Shown piece after piece: positions 33,033 through 44,269 of a stretch of DNA of 64,000 bases. The DNA lies in the NCBI GenBank assembly GCA_002840765.1, contig PHCE01000005.1, positions 124,001 through 188,000 on the forward strand, given 5' to 3'. Source of the DNA: Betaproteobacteria bacterium HGW-Betaproteobacteria-7 (GTDB lineage Bacteria; Pseudomonadota; Gammaproteobacteria; Burkholderiales; Rhodocyclaceae). Below the pieces are notes generated by a model that ran no database searches, was not told where the DNA came from, and was given only the letters and a program-made list of their open reading frames with translations. A program made the translations under genes and the position numbers. Position 1 is the first letter of the stretch, and each line of letters begins with the position of its first letter.

Positions 33033-34511
33033 TCAGAGCGAACGCAGCAGCGCGTAAGCGCACAGCGACATGATCACCTGCGGGAACAGGCCGAGGAAAG
33101 CAACGGCAAGGCCGTTGGCAGAAATCAGCCAGCGCATGTCGGTACCGGCCATGATCGGCGTTTCGTCTTCCGGTGCGTCGAAATACATCACCTTGACGAC
33201 GCGCAGGTAGTAGAAGGCACCGATCAGCGAGAAGAGCACGGCAACCAGCGCCAGCCAGGTGTAACCAGCGGCGACGACCGCCTGCAACACCGAGAACTTG
33301 GCGAAGAAGCCGATGAAGAACGGCACGCCGGCCATCGAGAACATCAGCATCATCATGATTGCGGCAAACCACGGGCTGCGCTTGTTCAGCCCCTTGAAGT
33401 CGTCGATGTTATCAGCCTCGAAGCCGGCACGGGCCATCAGCAGGATCATGCCGAAGGTGCCGAGGCTCATCAGCACATAGGCGATGACATAGAACATGGC
33501 CGAGCTGTAGGCATTGAGCGCGTAGCGGGCATCACCGCTGACGACGCCGGTGACGATGCCGAGCAGCATGAAACCCATGTGCGAGATCGCCGAATAGGCC
33601 AGCATGCGCTTCAGATTGGTCTGGGCGATGGCGGCCAGATTACCGATGGCCATCGACAGCACCGACAGGATGATCAGCATGTTCTGCCAGTCGGCGGACA
33701 TCGTGATCAGACCGTTGACCAGCAGCCGCATGACGATGGCGAAAGCCGCCAGCTTCGGCGCCGTGCTGATCAGCAGGGTCACCGAGGTCGGTGCACCGTG
33801 ATAGACGTCGGGAATCCACATGTGGAAGGGCACGACGCCCAGCTTGAAGGCGAGGCCGGCCACCAGGAAGACGAGGCCAAAGACGAGCACCGTGTTGTTC
33901 ACACCGCCGCCGTATAGGCGTTCGGCAATGGCGGTGATCTCCAGGCTACCGGTAGCGCCGTAGATCATCGACATACCATAGAGCAGCAGGCCGGAAGCCA
34001 GCGCGCCGAGGACGAAGTACTTCATCGCCGCTTCGGTCGAGGTCACCGAATCGCGGTTCATCGCCACCATCACATAGAGAGACAGCGACAGCAGTTCCAG
34101 ACCGATGTACAGCGAAACGAAGTGATTGGCCGAAATCATCACCATCATGCCGAGGGTGGCGAACAACGTCAGCACGTAGTACTCGCCCTTGTTCATTTCC
34201 GGGCGGTCGTTGATGTAGCCGCGCGAGTAGAACAACACGACGATCACGGTCATGTACAGGAACAGCTTCAGCAGGTCCGACATCAGGTCGTCGACAAACA
34301 TGTTGCTGAAGGTGTAGATGATCTCGCCGCTGCTGGTCATCAGCTGGATAACCGCGCAACCGAGCAGGGTCAGGATGCTCAGGGCGAAGGTGACGGTGCG
34401 CCGGCTGTCCTTGACCAGCAGATCAATCATCAGGATGGACATGGCCATCACCGCCAGGAAAATCTCGGGCGCTGCTGGCAGGAAATCGGGGACAACGAAA
34501 TTGTCGAACAT
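33033..34511 (-). CDS. nuoN: NADH-quinone oxidoreductase subunit N
   Basis: A 492-residue inner-membrane subunit with about 14 helices, an antiporter-like proton channel at the proximal part of the complex I membrane arm. [20 protein letters not shown] and [24 protein letters not shown] are the conserved stretches, with the channel Lys residues. It is the last gene of the operon, 12 bases after nuoM. Confidence 0.97.
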   Translation of the reverse strand: MFDNFVVPDFLPAAPEIFLAVMAMSILMIDLLVKDSRRTVTFALSILTLLGCAVIQLMTSSGEIIYTFSNMFVDDLMSDLLKLFLYMTVIVVLFYSRGYINDRPEMNKGEYYVLTLFATLGMMVMISANHFVSLYIGLELLSLSLYVMVAMNRDSVTSTEAAMKYFVLGALASGLLLYGMSMIYGATGSLEITAIAERLYGGGVNNTVLVFGLVFLVAGLAFKLGVVPFHMWIPDVYHGAPTSVTLLISTAPKLAAFAIVMRLLVNGLITMSADWQNMLIILSVLSMAIGNLAAIAQTNLKRMLAYSAISHMGFMLLGIVTGVVSGDARYALNAYSSAMFYVIAYVLMSLGTFGMILLMARAGFEADNIDDFKGLNKRSPWFAAIMMMLMFSMAGVPFFIGFFAKFSVLQAVVAAGYTWLALVAVLFSLIGAFYYLRVVKVMYFDAPEDETPIMAGTDMRWLISANGLAVAFLGLFPQVIMSLCAYALLRSL

Positions 34512-34523
34512 GTCGGCTACCGT

Positions 34524-36008
34524 TTATTGAATCTTGCTGATGTTGACGTGATTCAGCAGCTCGTTGACCGAGGCATGCATGACTTCGGTAAAGGGTTGCG
34601 GATAGAGGCCCATCCACAGCGTGCAGAAGGCCAGCACGCCGAGAATGGCGAATTCCCGCTTGTTGATGTCGGTGAGTTCGGCGACGTGACTGTTGGCGAT
34701 CTCGCCGAAGACCACCCGCTTGTACATCCACAGCGAATAGGCAGCACCGAGGATCAGCGAGGTGGCGGCAGCGAAGGCGATCCAGAAGTTGAACTTGACG
34801 GCGGCCAGGATGACCATGAATTCACCGACGAAGCCGGAGGTTGCCGGCAGGCCGGCGTTGGCCATGGAGAACAGCATGAACAGCGCGGCGAACTTCGGCA
34901 TGGTGTTCACCACACCGCCGTAATCGGCGATCTGGCGGCTGTGCAGGCGGTCATACATGACGCCGATACAGAAGAACATGGCGCCGGAGATGAAACCGTG
35001 GGAAATCATCTGCACCAGCGCCCCTTCGATGGCCAGGGCACTGAACATGAAGAAACCGAGGGTGACGAAACCCATGTGGGCGATCGACGAATAGGCGACC
35101 AGCTTCTTCATGTCAGCCTGGACCAGGGCGACGAAGCCGATATAGACGACGGCGATCAGCGACAGGGCGATGACTAGACCGGAGAGTTCATGCGAGGCAT
35201 CCGGCGCGATCGGCAGTGAGAAGCGCAGAAAACCGTAGGCGCCGAGCTTCAGGGCGATCGCCGCGAGGACGATGGAGCCGCCGGTCGGCGCCTCGACGTG
35301 GGCGTCCGGCAACCATGTATGTACCGGCCACATTGGCACCTTGACGGCGAAGGCAATCAGGAAGGCGAGGAACAGCCAGATCTGCGGCGCCAGTTCGATC
35401 GGCAGCTTGTGCCAGTCAAGAATCGAGAAGCTGCCGCCGGAATTGATGAACAGATAGAGCAGCGCCAGCAGAAAGAGCAGCGAACCGAACAGCGTGTAGA
35501 GGAAGAACTTGAAAGCGGCATAAACCCGGTTCGGACCACCCCAGACGCCGATGATCAGGTACATCGGGATCAGCGAGGCTTCGAAGAAGACGTAGAACAG
35601 GACGCCGTCGAGCGAGGTGAAAATGCCGTTCATCAAGCCGGACATGATCAGGAAGGCGGCGTTGTACTGGGCGACCTTTTCCTTGATCACTTCCCAGCCT
35701 GCAGCGATGACGATGATGGTGATGAAGGCGTTGAGGATGACGAACAGCATCGAGATGCCGTCAACCCCGAGGTGGTAGTTGATGTTGAAGCGCGGAATCC
35801 AGGTCTTCATCTCGACGAACTGCATGCCACCGTTGGCGACATCGAAGCCGGTCCACAACGGTATCGTCACCAGAAAACCGGCAACGGCGCCGAACAGGGC
35901 AAGCATCCGCGCCAGCGGCGCATTCCGGTCGGAACCGACGGCGAGCACCGCCAGACCGGCGAAGATCGGAATCCAGATAGCGAAAGACAGCAGCGGGTAA
36001 GTCGACAT
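34524..36008 (-). CDS. nuoM: NADH-quinone oxidoreductase subunit M
   Basis: A 494-residue antiporter-like membrane subunit of complex I. Recognised by FAVKVPMWPVHTWLPDAHVEAPTGGSIVLA and the following KKLVAYSSIAHMGFVTLG, with broken-helix lysines. It forms one of the proton channels in the membrane arm. Length is normal for the family. Confidence 0.97.
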   Translation of the reverse strand: MSTYPLLSFAIWIPIFAGLAVLAVGSDRNAPLARMLALFGAVAGFLVTIPLWTGFDVANGGMQFVEMKTWIPRFNINYHLGVDGISMLFVILNAFITIIVIAAGWEVIKEKVAQYNAAFLIMSGLMNGIFTSLDGVLFYVFFEASLIPMYLIIGVWGGPNRVYAAFKFFLYTLFGSLLFLLALLYLFINSGGSFSILDWHKLPIELAPQIWLFLAFLIAFAVKVPMWPVHTWLPDAHVEAPTGGSIVLAAIALKLGAYGFLRFSLPIAPDASHELSGLVIALSLIAVVYIGFVALVQADMKKLVAYSSIAHMGFVTLGFFMFSALAIEGALVQMISHGFISGAMFFCIGVMYDRLHSRQIADYGGVVNTMPKFAALFMLFSMANAGLPATSGFVGEFMVILAAVKFNFWIAFAAATSLILGAAYSLWMYKRVVFGEIANSHVAELTDINKREFAILGVLAFCTLWMGLYPQPFTEVMHASVNELLNHVNISKIQ

Positions 36009-36040
36009 GTTATTCCTTGCTTTTCTGCGAACTGTTCACG

Positions 36041-38080
36041 CTAGGCGCGGTTGATCCACAGGGTCATCAGCACAAAGACGCCGATGATCATGGTGAAAGC
36101 GTAGTGATAGACGTAGCCTGTCTGGAACAGGCGGGTAATTGAAGAAATCCAGCGCACCACCTTGGCCGAACCATTGACGATCACGCCGTCGATGACGGCA
36201 ACGTCGCCGCCGCGCCACAGGGCCTTGCCCAGCACGCGGGCGCCGCCAGCGAAGACGAAGTCGTTGATCTTGTCGAAGTAGTACTTGTTTTCGAGCAGGG
36301 TATACAGACCGGAGAAACGGCGCTGGATGGCGGCCGGGATGTCCGGACGCTTCATGTAGAAGAACCACGACAGCAACACACCAGCCAGAGCCAGATAGAA
36401 CGGCGGCGTCGAGAAGGCATGCAGGCCCATCGCGGCGGCACCGTGGAAGTGGCTGAGGAAGGTGGCCAGCGCCGGATGCGCCACGTTATCGATGTGGATC
36501 ACGCCCTTGAAGTAGTCGCCGGCAACCAATGGGCCCATGGTCAGGTAGCCGATGACGACCGACGGGATGGCCAACAGAACCAGCGGCAGGGTGACGACCC
36601 AAGGGGTTTCGTGCGGCTTCTGGCCGGGCGCGAGACCATGATGGTGATCATGGCTGGCTTCCTCGTCGTCATGGTCGCCATGGTGTTCGTGGTGATGCGC
36701 GTCCTCGGCCTTGCCGAAGCGTTCCTCGCCATGGAAGACCAGGAAGTACATGCGGAAGGAGTAGAAAGCGGTGACGAAGACGCCAGCCATCACGGCGAAG
36801 TAGGCAAAGCCTGAACCGGGGATGTCGGAGAACTTCACTGCCTCGATGATCGAGTCCTTGGAGTAGAAGCCGGACAGGAAAGGCGTACCAATGAGGGCCA
36901 GCGAGCCGATCAGCGAAGTGATCCAGGTAATCGGCATGTACTTGCGCAGGCCGCCCATGTTGCGGATGTCCTGGTCATGGTGCATGCCGATGATCACCGA
37001 GCCGGCGGCAAGGAACAGCAGGGCCTTGAAGAAGGCGTGCGTCATCAGGTGGAAGATGGCGACCGAGTAAGCCGAGGCGCCGAGGGCGACGGTCATGTAG
37101 CCGAGCTGCGACAGCGTCGAGTAGGCGACGACACGCTTGATGTCGTTCTGGATGATGCCGAGGAAACCCATGAACAGCGCAGTGATGGCGCCGATGACGA
37201 TGACGAAGGACAGCGCCGTGGTGGACAGTTCGAACAGCGGCGACATGCGGGCGACCATGAAGATGCCGGCAGTGACCATCGTCGCTGCGTGGATCAGCGC
37301 CGAAATCGGCGTCGGGCCTTCCATCGAATCGGGCAGCCAGACGTGCAGCGGCACCTGGGCCGACTTGCCCATGGCGCCGATGAACAAGCAGATGCAGGTG
37401 GCGGTCATCAACGAGACGGCCGAGCCTTCGCCGAACAGATCAATGGTGGCGGTGGCCAGCTCCGGCGCCTTGGCGAATACGGTTGCGTAATCCAGCGAAC
37501 CGAAATAGGCGAGGATCAGGCCGATGCCGAGCAGGAAACCGAAGTCGCCAACACGGTTGACCAGGAAGGCCTTCATGTTGGCGAAGATGGCCGTCGGCCG
37601 GGTGTACCAGAAGCCGATCAGCAGGTAGGAGACGAGACCGACCGCTTCCCAGCCGAAGAACAGCTGCATGAAGTTGTTGGCCATCACCAGCATCAGCATG
37701 GAGAAGGTGAACAGCGAGATGTAGCTGAAGAAGCGGTTGTAGCCGGGATCTTCCTGCATGTAGCCGATGGTGTAGATGTGCACCATCAGGGAAACGAAGG
37801 TGACCACCAGCATCATCGTCGTCGTCAGCGAATCGATCAGGAAGCCGACTTCGAAGGTGTATTCACCGCTGGTCAGCCAGGTGTAGACCGTGCCATTGAA
37901 GGTGTTACCGGCCTGCACGTCCTGGAAGATGATCAGCGAGGCAATGAAGGAGGTGGCCACGCCGGCGATGGTCACCGTATGGGCGACCCAACGCGGAATG
38001 ACGCGGCAGAAGAGGCCGGCGATGATGGCGCCGAACAAGGGCGCCAGCGGCACCAGCAGATAGAGTTTTTGCATATCCAT
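36041..38080 (-). CDS. nuoL: NADH-quinone oxidoreductase subunit L
   Basis: A 679-residue subunit at the distal end of the membrane arm, with the third antiporter-like channel and the long lateral helix near the C-terminus. VPLHVWLPDSMEGPTPISALIHAATMV and IKRVVAYSTLSQLGYM are diagnostic. A histidine/aspartate-rich loop (HHHEHHGDHDDEEASHDHHH, about residues 455-480) lies between helices; such loops vary among relatives. Two bases separate its start from the nuoK stop. Confidence 0.97.
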   Translation of the reverse strand: MDMQKLYLLVPLAPLFGAIIAGLFCRVIPRWVAHTVTIAGVATSFIASLIIFQDVQAGNTFNGTVYTWLTSGEYTFEVGFLIDSLTTTMMLVVTFVSLMVHIYTIGYMQEDPGYNRFFSYISLFTFSMLMLVMANNFMQLFFGWEAVGLVSYLLIGFWYTRPTAIFANMKAFLVNRVGDFGFLLGIGLILAYFGSLDYATVFAKAPELATATIDLFGEGSAVSLMTATCICLFIGAMGKSAQVPLHVWLPDSMEGPTPISALIHAATMVTAGIFMVARMSPLFELSTTALSFVIVIGAITALFMGFLGIIQNDIKRVVAYSTLSQLGYMTVALGASAYSVAIFHLMTHAFFKALLFLAAGSVIIGMHHDQDIRNMGGLRKYMPITWITSLIGSLALIGTPFLSGFYSKDSIIEAVKFSDIPGSGFAYFAVMAGVFVTAFYSFRMYFLVFHGEERFGKAEDAHHHEHHGDHDDEEASHDHHHGLAPGQKPHETPWVVTLPLVLLAIPSVVIGYLTMGPLVAGDYFKGVIHIDNVAHPALATFLSHFHGAAAMGLHAFSTPPFYLALAGVLLSWFFYMKRPDIPAAIQRRFSGLYTLLENKYYFDKINDFVFAGGARVLGKALWRGGDVAVIDGVIVNGSAKVVRWISSITRLFQTGYVYHYAFTMIIGVFVLMTLWINRA

Positions 38081-38082
38081 GG

Positions 38083-38394
38083 TTAACCCTTCAGGCCGCC
38101 CAGGTCATCCACATGGATGCTCTTCAGGTTGCGGAACAGCACGATCAGGATGGCCAGACCGATGGCCGATTCGGCCGCGGCAACGGCGAGAATGAAGAAG
38201 ACGAAGACCTGCCCGGAGAGATCACCGAGGAAATGCGAGAAGGCGACGAAATTCATGTTGACCGCGAGCAGCATCAGTTCGATGGCCATCAACAGCACCA
38301 GCAGATTCTTCCGGTTGAGGAAGATGCCGACCACGCTGATGGCGAAGAGAATCGCGCCGAGGATCAGGAAATGCGAAAGGGAAAGTGTGAGCAT
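38083..38394 (-). CDS. nuoK: NADH-quinone oxidoreductase subunit K
   Basis: A 103-residue subunit with three helices. [22 protein letters not shown] contains the first conserved glutamate of the proton path, and [17 protein letters not shown] the second. Length is as in other bacteria. Confidence 0.97.
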   Translation of the reverse strand: MLTLSLSHFLILGAILFAISVVGIFLNRKNLLVLLMAIELMLLAVNMNFVAFSHFLGDLSGQVFVFFILAVAAAESAIGLAILIVLFRNLKSIHVDDLGGLKG

Positions 38395-38407
38395 GGGCTA
38401 TCCCGGT

Positions 38408-39004
38408 TCAGTCTTTTTCAACAGGCATCTGGACGATACGCATGCGATCCTTGGCCTTGACGAAGACCTGCTGGTTCGGATTGGCGATCTTGGAAGTCTT
38501 CTTGCCGCGGTAGGTAAGCACAACGGCGGCAATCATGCCGACGAGCAGGATGATGGCGGCCAGCTCAAAGGTATAGACGTATTCGGTGACCAGTAGCGCG
38601 CCGATTTCCTTGGTGTTGGAAACCCCGGCCGGCACTACTGCTTCGGCGATCGGCACCTGGAAATACTTGGCGCCGAGCACCAGGCCCATCTCCATGACCA
38701 TCAGCAAGCCGAGCACGGCGCCGAGCGGCAGGTAATTCCAGAAGCCTTCACGGATGCGGTCCATGTTGATGTCGAGCATCATGACGACGAACAGGAACAG
38801 CACCATGACCGCCCCGACATAGACGAGGATGATGGCGATGGCCAGGAACTCGGCCTGCAACAGTGCCCAGATGCCACCCGTGGTGAAGAAGGCGAGCATC
38901 AGATGCAGTGCGGCATAGACCGGGTTGCGCGAGGTGATCACGCGCAGGGCAGCGAAGATCAGGATCGCAGCGAGGAAGAAGAAAACGAAGGTGGGGAAAT
39001 CCAT
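38408..39004 (-). CDS. nuoJ: NADH-quinone oxidoreductase subunit J
   Basis: A 198-residue membrane subunit with five helices (LHLMLAFFTTGGIWALLQAEFLAIAIILVYVGAVMVLFLFVVMML is the typical core). It contributes to the flexible coupling region of the membrane arm. The C-terminal cytosolic tail is short and charged. Position between nuoI and nuoK is standard. Confidence 0.97.
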   Translation of the reverse strand: MDFPTFVFFFLAAILIFAALRVITSRNPVYAALHLMLAFFTTGGIWALLQAEFLAIAIILVYVGAVMVLFLFVVMMLDINMDRIREGFWNYLPLGAVLGLLMVMEMGLVLGAKYFQVPIAEAVVPAGVSNTKEIGALLVTEYVYTFELAAIILLVGMIAAVVLTYRGKKTSKIANPNQQVFVKAKDRMRIVQMPVEKD

Positions 39005-39016
39005 CGCGGGGTCCTG

Positions 39017-39505
39017 TTAGCGGAAAGTGGCGTCGAGCGCACGGTCTTCGGCGATCTGCGCCTCGTAACGGTCGCCAGTGGCCAGCAGCATCTGCTTGGT
39101 GTAGTAGAGGTCACCGCGTTTTTCGCCGTGGTATTCGAAAATACGCGTCTCGACGATGGCATCGACCGGACAGGCTTCCTCGCAGAATCCGCAGAAAATG
39201 CACTTGGTCAGATCGATGTCGTAACGCGTCGTGCGGCGCGAACCGTCGTCGCGCGGCTCAGCCTCGATAGTGATGGCCAGGGCCGGACAGACCGCCTCGC
39301 ACAGCTTGCAGGCAATGCAGCGCTCCTCGCCGTTCGGATAGCGGCGCAGCGCATGCAGGCCGCGGAAACGGAAAGACTGCGGCGTCTTTTCTTCCGGATA
39401 CTGGACGGTGATCTTGCGGGCAAAGAAATACTTGCCGGTCACCGACATGCCTTTCAGCAGCTCCTTGAGGAAGAGGCTGTTGAAGACTTCCTTCATCGAA
39501 CCCAT
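39017..39505 (-). CDS. nuoI: NADH-quinone oxidoreductase subunit I
   Basis: A 162-residue peripheral subunit with two 4Fe-4S ferredoxin motifs, [12 protein letters not shown] and [16 protein letters not shown], carrying electrons towards cluster N2. The ATG at 39505 has GGAG seven bases upstream and is preferred over an internal ATG at 39496. The N-terminal amphipathic helix contacts the membrane. Confidence 0.97.
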   Translation of the reverse strand: MGSMKEVFNSLFLKELLKGMSVTGKYFFARKITVQYPEEKTPQSFRFRGLHALRRYPNGEERCIACKLCEAVCPALAITIEAEPRDDGSRRTTRYDIDLTKCIFCGFCEEACPVDAIVETRIFEYHGEKRGDLYYTKQMLLATGDRYEAQIAEDRALDATFR

Positions 39506-39515
39506 TGTGCTCTCC

Positions 39516-40562
39516 TCAATTCCAGATGTTCAGCGGGGTGATCATCCACACGCCGACGATGATGACCCAGAAGAAACACAGCGGCAGGAAGACTTTCCAG
39601 CCGAGGCGCATCAGCAGGTCATAGCGATAGCGCGGGAAGGTGGCGCGGAACCACAGGAAAAGCAGGAGCACGAAGGACATCTTGGCGAACAGCCAGAGAA
39701 TGCCATCGGGCAGGAAACCAACCGGCGACAGCCAGCCACCCAGGAACAGGATGGAAGTCAGCGCGGCGACCAGGATCATGTTGGCGTATTCGGCCAGGAA
39801 AAACAGCGCGAAGGCCATACCCGAGTATTCGACGTGGAAACCGACGATTTCCGATTCACCTTCGGCGAGGTCAAACGGTGCCCGGTTCAGCTCGGCGGTG
39901 CCGGAAATCAGGTAGACCATGAACATCGGCAGCAGCGGCAGCCAGTTCCATGACAGGAATCCCAGGCCCATGTCGGCGAACTGCCCCCTGCCCTGGCCAT
40001 TGACGATCTCGACCAGATTCAGGCTGCCAGCGATCATCAACACGGTGATCAGGGCGAAGCCCATGGCGATTTCGTAGGACACCATCTGCGCGGCGGAGCG
40101 CATGCCGCCGAGGAAGGCGTACTTGGAGTTGGAGGCCCAGCCGGAGAGGATGATGCCGTACACGCCCATCGAGGTGATGGCCAGGATGTAGAGCAGGCTG
40201 GCGTCGATATTGGCCAGCACCAGCGTGTCGGTGAAGGGTACGACGGCCCAAGCGGCAAGTGCCGGACCAATGGCCAGCATCGGCGCGATGATGAACACCG
40301 CCTTGCTCGAGCGGCTCGGCACAACGATTTCCTTGAGCAGCAGCTTCAGGCCGTCGGCGATCGGCTGGATCAGACCCCACGGACCAACGCGGTTGGGGCC
40401 AATGCGCACCTGCATGTAGCCGATGACCTTGCGTTCGAAGTAGGTCAGGTAGGCGACACCCAGCATCAGCGGGGCGACGATCAGGACGATCTTGATCAGG
40501 GTCCACACTGCCGGCCAGATGCCGCCGAAGATCCCTTGTCCGAAACTCATCAGTGCGTCCAT
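39516..40562 (-). CDS. nuoH: NADH-quinone oxidoreductase subunit H
   Basis: A 348-residue membrane subunit that forms, with NuoB and NuoD, the quinone-binding site. [39 protein letters not shown] and the acidic loop [18 protein letters not shown] are hallmark stretches. It starts immediately before the stop of nuoG. Confidence 0.97.
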   Translation of the reverse strand: MDALMSFGQGIFGGIWPAVWTLIKIVLIVAPLMLGVAYLTYFERKVIGYMQVRIGPNRVGPWGLIQPIADGLKLLLKEIVVPSRSSKAVFIIAPMLAIGPALAAWAVVPFTDTLVLANIDASLLYILAITSMGVYGIILSGWASNSKYAFLGGMRSAAQMVSYEIAMGFALITVLMIAGSLNLVEIVNGQGRGQFADMGLGFLSWNWLPLLPMFMVYLISGTAELNRAPFDLAEGESEIVGFHVEYSGMAFALFFLAEYANMILVAALTSILFLGGWLSPVGFLPDGILWLFAKMSFVLLLFLWFRATFPRYRYDLLMRLGWKVFLPLCFFWVIIVGVWMITPLNIWN

Positions 40563-42896
40563 TTATGCACGCTCCACAGAAATGGCGCCGAACATGTCGC
40601 CCAGCATGGCAGTCGTCGGATGGGCAGCGGACACCCGCAGGCAACCGGTCGGAACACCGTCGTCAGCACGCGCCGTCAGCAGTGCTTCGCCTGCTCCCTG
40701 GCGAACCCGCACCGGATCACCGGCGCTCAGGCCGAGCGCTGCCAGCGTTGCCGCGGCAGCGCGCAGGGTCGGTGCCACGGCATCGGACGTCTGTTGCAGA
40801 ACCGGCGCCCGGCGGGCGAACGGATCGGCGAAGTTGATCGGCACGTCGGCGATGCGCTGCAGGCCTTCGCCCGCGGCAGCCGGCAGGGTCAGGGTGACGC
40901 CGTTCAGGCCGTTGTCGAGGCCGGTGGCAAACTCGGCACCCTTGCCGAACAGTTCGTCGCGCACCTGCTCGCTCGATTCATAGGCGAAGCCATCGAGATT
41001 CAGCACGTTACCCAGCACGCGCAGTACCTTCCAGGCCGGGCGGGCATCGCCGCGCGGCTTGACGACACCGTTGAAGCTCTGGATGCGGCCTTCGGTATTG
41101 ACGAAGGTGCCGGCGGTCTCGGTGAACGGGGCGATCGGCAGCATCACGTCGGCGTAGTCGAGGGCCGGGGCGTGCTTGAAGGCCGACATATAGACAACCA
41201 GGCTGGCCTGCTTCAGCGCGCCGAGCACCAGTTGCGGGTTGGCGCAGTCGAACTCCGGCTCGATACCCATAAGAACATAGGCCTGGCGCGGCTGCTCGAA
41301 CATCTGACGCGCATTGGCCGCTTTCGGCAGGGCGCCGGACAGGTAGCCGCCAACGGTGTTGGCACCTTCGCCGAGGAAACCGACGCTGGCGCCGGTCAGC
41401 TTGCCCAGTTCGAGGGCCAGCAGGTGAATCTGTGTGGCATCCGCTGACTGCGTAGCAACGTTGCCAAGGAAGACGGCGCGCTTGTCGCCCTCAACCAGGC
41501 TTTGCGCAATGGCTCGCGCCTCGTCGCCGACGGTGACCTGCTCCAGCCCCGCCGGCAGCGCCGCACCCTTGGCTTCGGCAACGGCCTTGACGATGGCTGC
41601 CAGGGCGAAAACCAATTGCGCCGGGGCGACCGTCTGGCGAGCGTGAAAATCAATCAGTTGATCGTCGCCACTGACCGACAGCAGGCTGACCTTGGTCCAT
41701 TTCTTGGCCGCCTGACGCAGACGCTGGGCGATCAGCGGATGATCCTTGCGCAGGAAGGAACCGACAACCAGGGCCGCATCGAGATCCTTGATCTCGGCCA
41801 ATTTGAGGCCCAGCCACGGCGTCCCGGCACGCTGGCCATCAGCAGCAAAATCACGCTGCCGCGGACGGAAATCGACATTGCCGCTGCCCAGGCCGCTCAT
41901 CACCTTGCCCAGCAGGAACAACTCTTCAGCGGTCGAATACTGGGCGGCCAGCGCTCCGACGGCATCGCCGCCATGCTCGCGAGCAACGTCCTTCAGCCCG
42001 TGGGCGACATAGTCGAGCGCCACGTTCCAGCTGACTTCACGCCACTCACCGCCCTGCTTGACCATCGGCCGCGTCAGACGCTCGTCGGAATTCAGGGCCT
42101 GATAGGCGAAACGCTCCTTGTCGGAGATCCAGCATTCGTTGACCGCTTCGTTCTCACGCGGCAGGACACGCATCACGTTGTCGTGCTTGACCTGGACGAC
42201 CAGATTGGCGCCGACCGAATCGTGCGGGCTGACCGAGCGGCGACGCTGTAGTTCCCACGAGCGGGCGGTATAGCGGAAGGGCTTGGACGTCAGCGCGCCA
42301 ACCGGGCACAGATCAATCATGTTGCCGGACAGTTCGGAATCGACGGTACGACCGAGGAAAGTGGTGATTTCCGAATGCATGTTGCGGTTGGCCATGCCGA
42401 GTTCCATGATGCCGCCGACTTCCTGGCCAAAACGGACGCAACGGGTGCAGTGGATGCAGCGGCTCATCTCTTCCATGGAGATCAGCGGCCCGACGTTCTT
42501 GTGGAACACGACGTGCTTTTCTTCCGTGTAGCGGCTCTTCATCGGGCCGTAACCGACCGACATGTCCTGCAGTTGGCATTCGCCACCCTGGTCGCAGATC
42601 GGGCAATCGAGCGGGTGGTTGATCAACAGGAATTCCATCACCCCCTTCTGCGCCTTGACGGCCAGTTCGGAATGCGTGAATACCTTCATACCGTTGGTCA
42701 CCGGCGTCGCGCAAGCGGGCAGCGGCTTCGGCGCCTTTTCCACCTGGACCAGACACATCCGGCAGTTGGCGGCGATCGACAATTTCTTGTGATAGCAGAA
42801 ATGCGGGATATAGACGCCTACCTGCTGCGCGGCGTCCATCACCGTGCTGCCGTCAGGCACTTGCGCTTTCTTGCCGTCGATTTCGATTTCTAGCAT
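40563..42896 (-). CDS. nuoG: NADH-quinone oxidoreductase subunit G
   Basis: A 777-residue peripheral subunit. The N-terminal 2Fe-2S domain (HFCYHKKLSIAANCRMCLVQVE) is followed by the CDQGGECQLQD motif and by CIHCTRCVRFGQEVGG for 4Fe-4S clusters. The large C-terminal molybdopterin-oxidoreductase-like part is structural in complex I. The end (about 690-777) resembles a molydopterin dinucleotide-binding domain. Confidence 0.96.
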   Translation of the reverse strand: MLEIEIDGKKAQVPDGSTVMDAAQQVGVYIPHFCYHKKLSIAANCRMCLVQVEKAPKPLPACATPVTNGMKVFTHSELAVKAQKGVMEFLLINHPLDCPICDQGGECQLQDMSVGYGPMKSRYTEEKHVVFHKNVGPLISMEEMSRCIHCTRCVRFGQEVGGIMELGMANRNMHSEITTFLGRTVDSELSGNMIDLCPVGALTSKPFRYTARSWELQRRRSVSPHDSVGANLVVQVKHDNVMRVLPRENEAVNECWISDKERFAYQALNSDERLTRPMVKQGGEWREVSWNVALDYVAHGLKDVAREHGGDAVGALAAQYSTAEELFLLGKVMSGLGSGNVDFRPRQRDFAADGQRAGTPWLGLKLAEIKDLDAALVVGSFLRKDHPLIAQRLRQAAKKWTKVSLLSVSGDDQLIDFHARQTVAPAQLVFALAAIVKAVAEAKGAALPAGLEQVTVGDEARAIAQSLVEGDKRAVFLGNVATQSADATQIHLLALELGKLTGASVGFLGEGANTVGGYLSGALPKAANARQMFEQPRQAYVLMGIEPEFDCANPQLVLGALKQASLVVYMSAFKHAPALDYADVMLPIAPFTETAGTFVNTEGRIQSFNGVVKPRGDARPAWKVLRVLGNVLNLDGFAYESSEQVRDELFGKGAEFATGLDNGLNGVTLTLPAAAGEGLQRIADVPINFADPFARRAPVLQQTSDAVAPTLRAAAATLAALGLSAGDPVRVRQGAGEALLTARADDGVPTGCLRVSAAHPTTAMLGDMFGAISVERA

Positions 42897-42940
42897 GTCG
42901 CTACCTTGTAGCCAGTTCGTTCGTTGCTGACACCTGACAA

Positions 42941-44269
42941 TCAGGCCGGGATCTTGTGGAAGCCGCTACCGGCCCACTGCACATCCTTCGGCACCAGACA
43001 TGTCTTGTATTCGATGTGGTATTCGAATTCATTGCGGAAATGCTTGATGAAGCTCTGCACCGGGAACGCGGCGGCATCGCCAAGGGCGCAGATGGTGCGG
43101 CCGGCGATGTTGCCCAGCACGCTGTTCAGCAGATCCAGGTCCTCCGGCCGCCCCTGGCCGTTCTCGATGCGATGGACGACCTTGTACATCCAGGCCGTAC
43201 CTTCGCGACAGGGCGTGCACTGACCGCAGGATTCTTCGTAATAGAAGAAGGACAAACGCTCGAGCGCCTTGACCATGCACACCGTCTCGTCCATGACGAT
43301 GACGGCGCCGGAACCGAGCATCGAGCCGCCCTTGCTGATCGAGTCGTAATCCATGGTGCAATCCATGATCACGTCGGCCGGCATCACCGGTGCGGACGAA
43401 CCGCCGGGGATGACTGCCTTCAGCTTGCGCCCGCCGCGCATGCCGCCGCACATTTCGAGCAGGGTCGCGAACGGGGTACCGAGGGGAATTTCGTAATTGC
43501 CCGGGCGATTGACATGGCCCGACACCGAGAACAGCTTGGTACCGCCGTTGTTCGGCTTGCCCAGATTGAGGAATTCCTCGCCGCCCATCTTCAGGATGAA
43601 GGGAATGGAGGCAAAGGTTTCCGTGTTGTTGATCGTCGTCGGCTTGCCGTACAGGCCGAAGGAAGCGGGGAACGGCGGCTTGAAGCGCGGCTGGCCCTTC
43701 TTGCCCTCGATGGACTCGAGCAGCGCGGTTTCTTCGCCACAGATGTAGGCGCCGTAACCGTGATGGGCAAACAATTCGAAATTGAAGCCGGAACCCAGAA
43801 TGTTCTGGCCGAGGAAACCGGCGACACGTGCTTCCTCGAGGGCTTCCTCGAAACGTGTGTATTCGGCCCAAACTTCGCCATGCACATAGTTGTAGCCGCG
43901 ATTGGCGCCCATCGCAAAGGCGGCGATGGCCATCCCCTCGATCACCGAATGCGGGTTGAAGCGCATGATGTCGCGGTCCTTGAAGGTACCGGGCTCGCCT
44001 TCGTCGGTATTGCAGACGACGTACTTGTCACCAGGGAAGGAGCGCGGCATGAAGGACCACTTCAGGCCGGTCGGGAAGCCGGCGCCGCCGCGACCGCGCA
44101 GCACGGACTTCTTGACTTCGCTGATGACGTCTTCCTGAGTCATTCCCGTCTCGAGAATGCGGCGCAGTTGGGCATAGCCGCCGCGCGCGACATAGTCTTT
44201 CAGGCGCCAGGTGTTGTCGCCGTCGAGGCCGTCCATGAGGACACCGTTGATTGCTCCGAGCATGGCCAT
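42941..44269 (-). CDS. nuoF: NADH-quinone oxidoreductase subunit F
   Basis: A 442-residue subunit that binds NADH and [20 protein letters not shown] is the FMN site, [15 protein letters not shown] a further contact, and [16 protein letters not shown] the N3 4Fe-4S cluster. The ATG at 44269 overlaps the nuoE stop (TAATG). An in-frame longer reading to 44323 runs into nuoE and is rejected. Confidence 0.96.
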   Translation of the reverse strand: MAMLGAINGVLMDGLDGDNTWRLKDYVARGGYAQLRRILETGMTQEDVISEVKKSVLRGRGGAGFPTGLKWSFMPRSFPGDKYVVCNTDEGEPGTFKDRDIMRFNPHSVIEGMAIAAFAMGANRGYNYVHGEVWAEYTRFEEALEEARVAGFLGQNILGSGFNFELFAHHGYGAYICGEETALLESIEGKKGQPRFKPPFPASFGLYGKPTTINNTETFASIPFILKMGGEEFLNLGKPNNGGTKLFSVSGHVNRPGNYEIPLGTPFATLLEMCGGMRGGRKLKAVIPGGSSAPVMPADVIMDCTMDYDSISKGGSMLGSGAVIVMDETVCMVKALERLSFFYYEESCGQCTPCREGTAWMYKVVHRIENGQGRPEDLDLLNSVLGNIAGRTICALGDAAAFPVQSFIKHFRNEFEYHIEYKTCLVPKDVQWAGSGFHKIPA

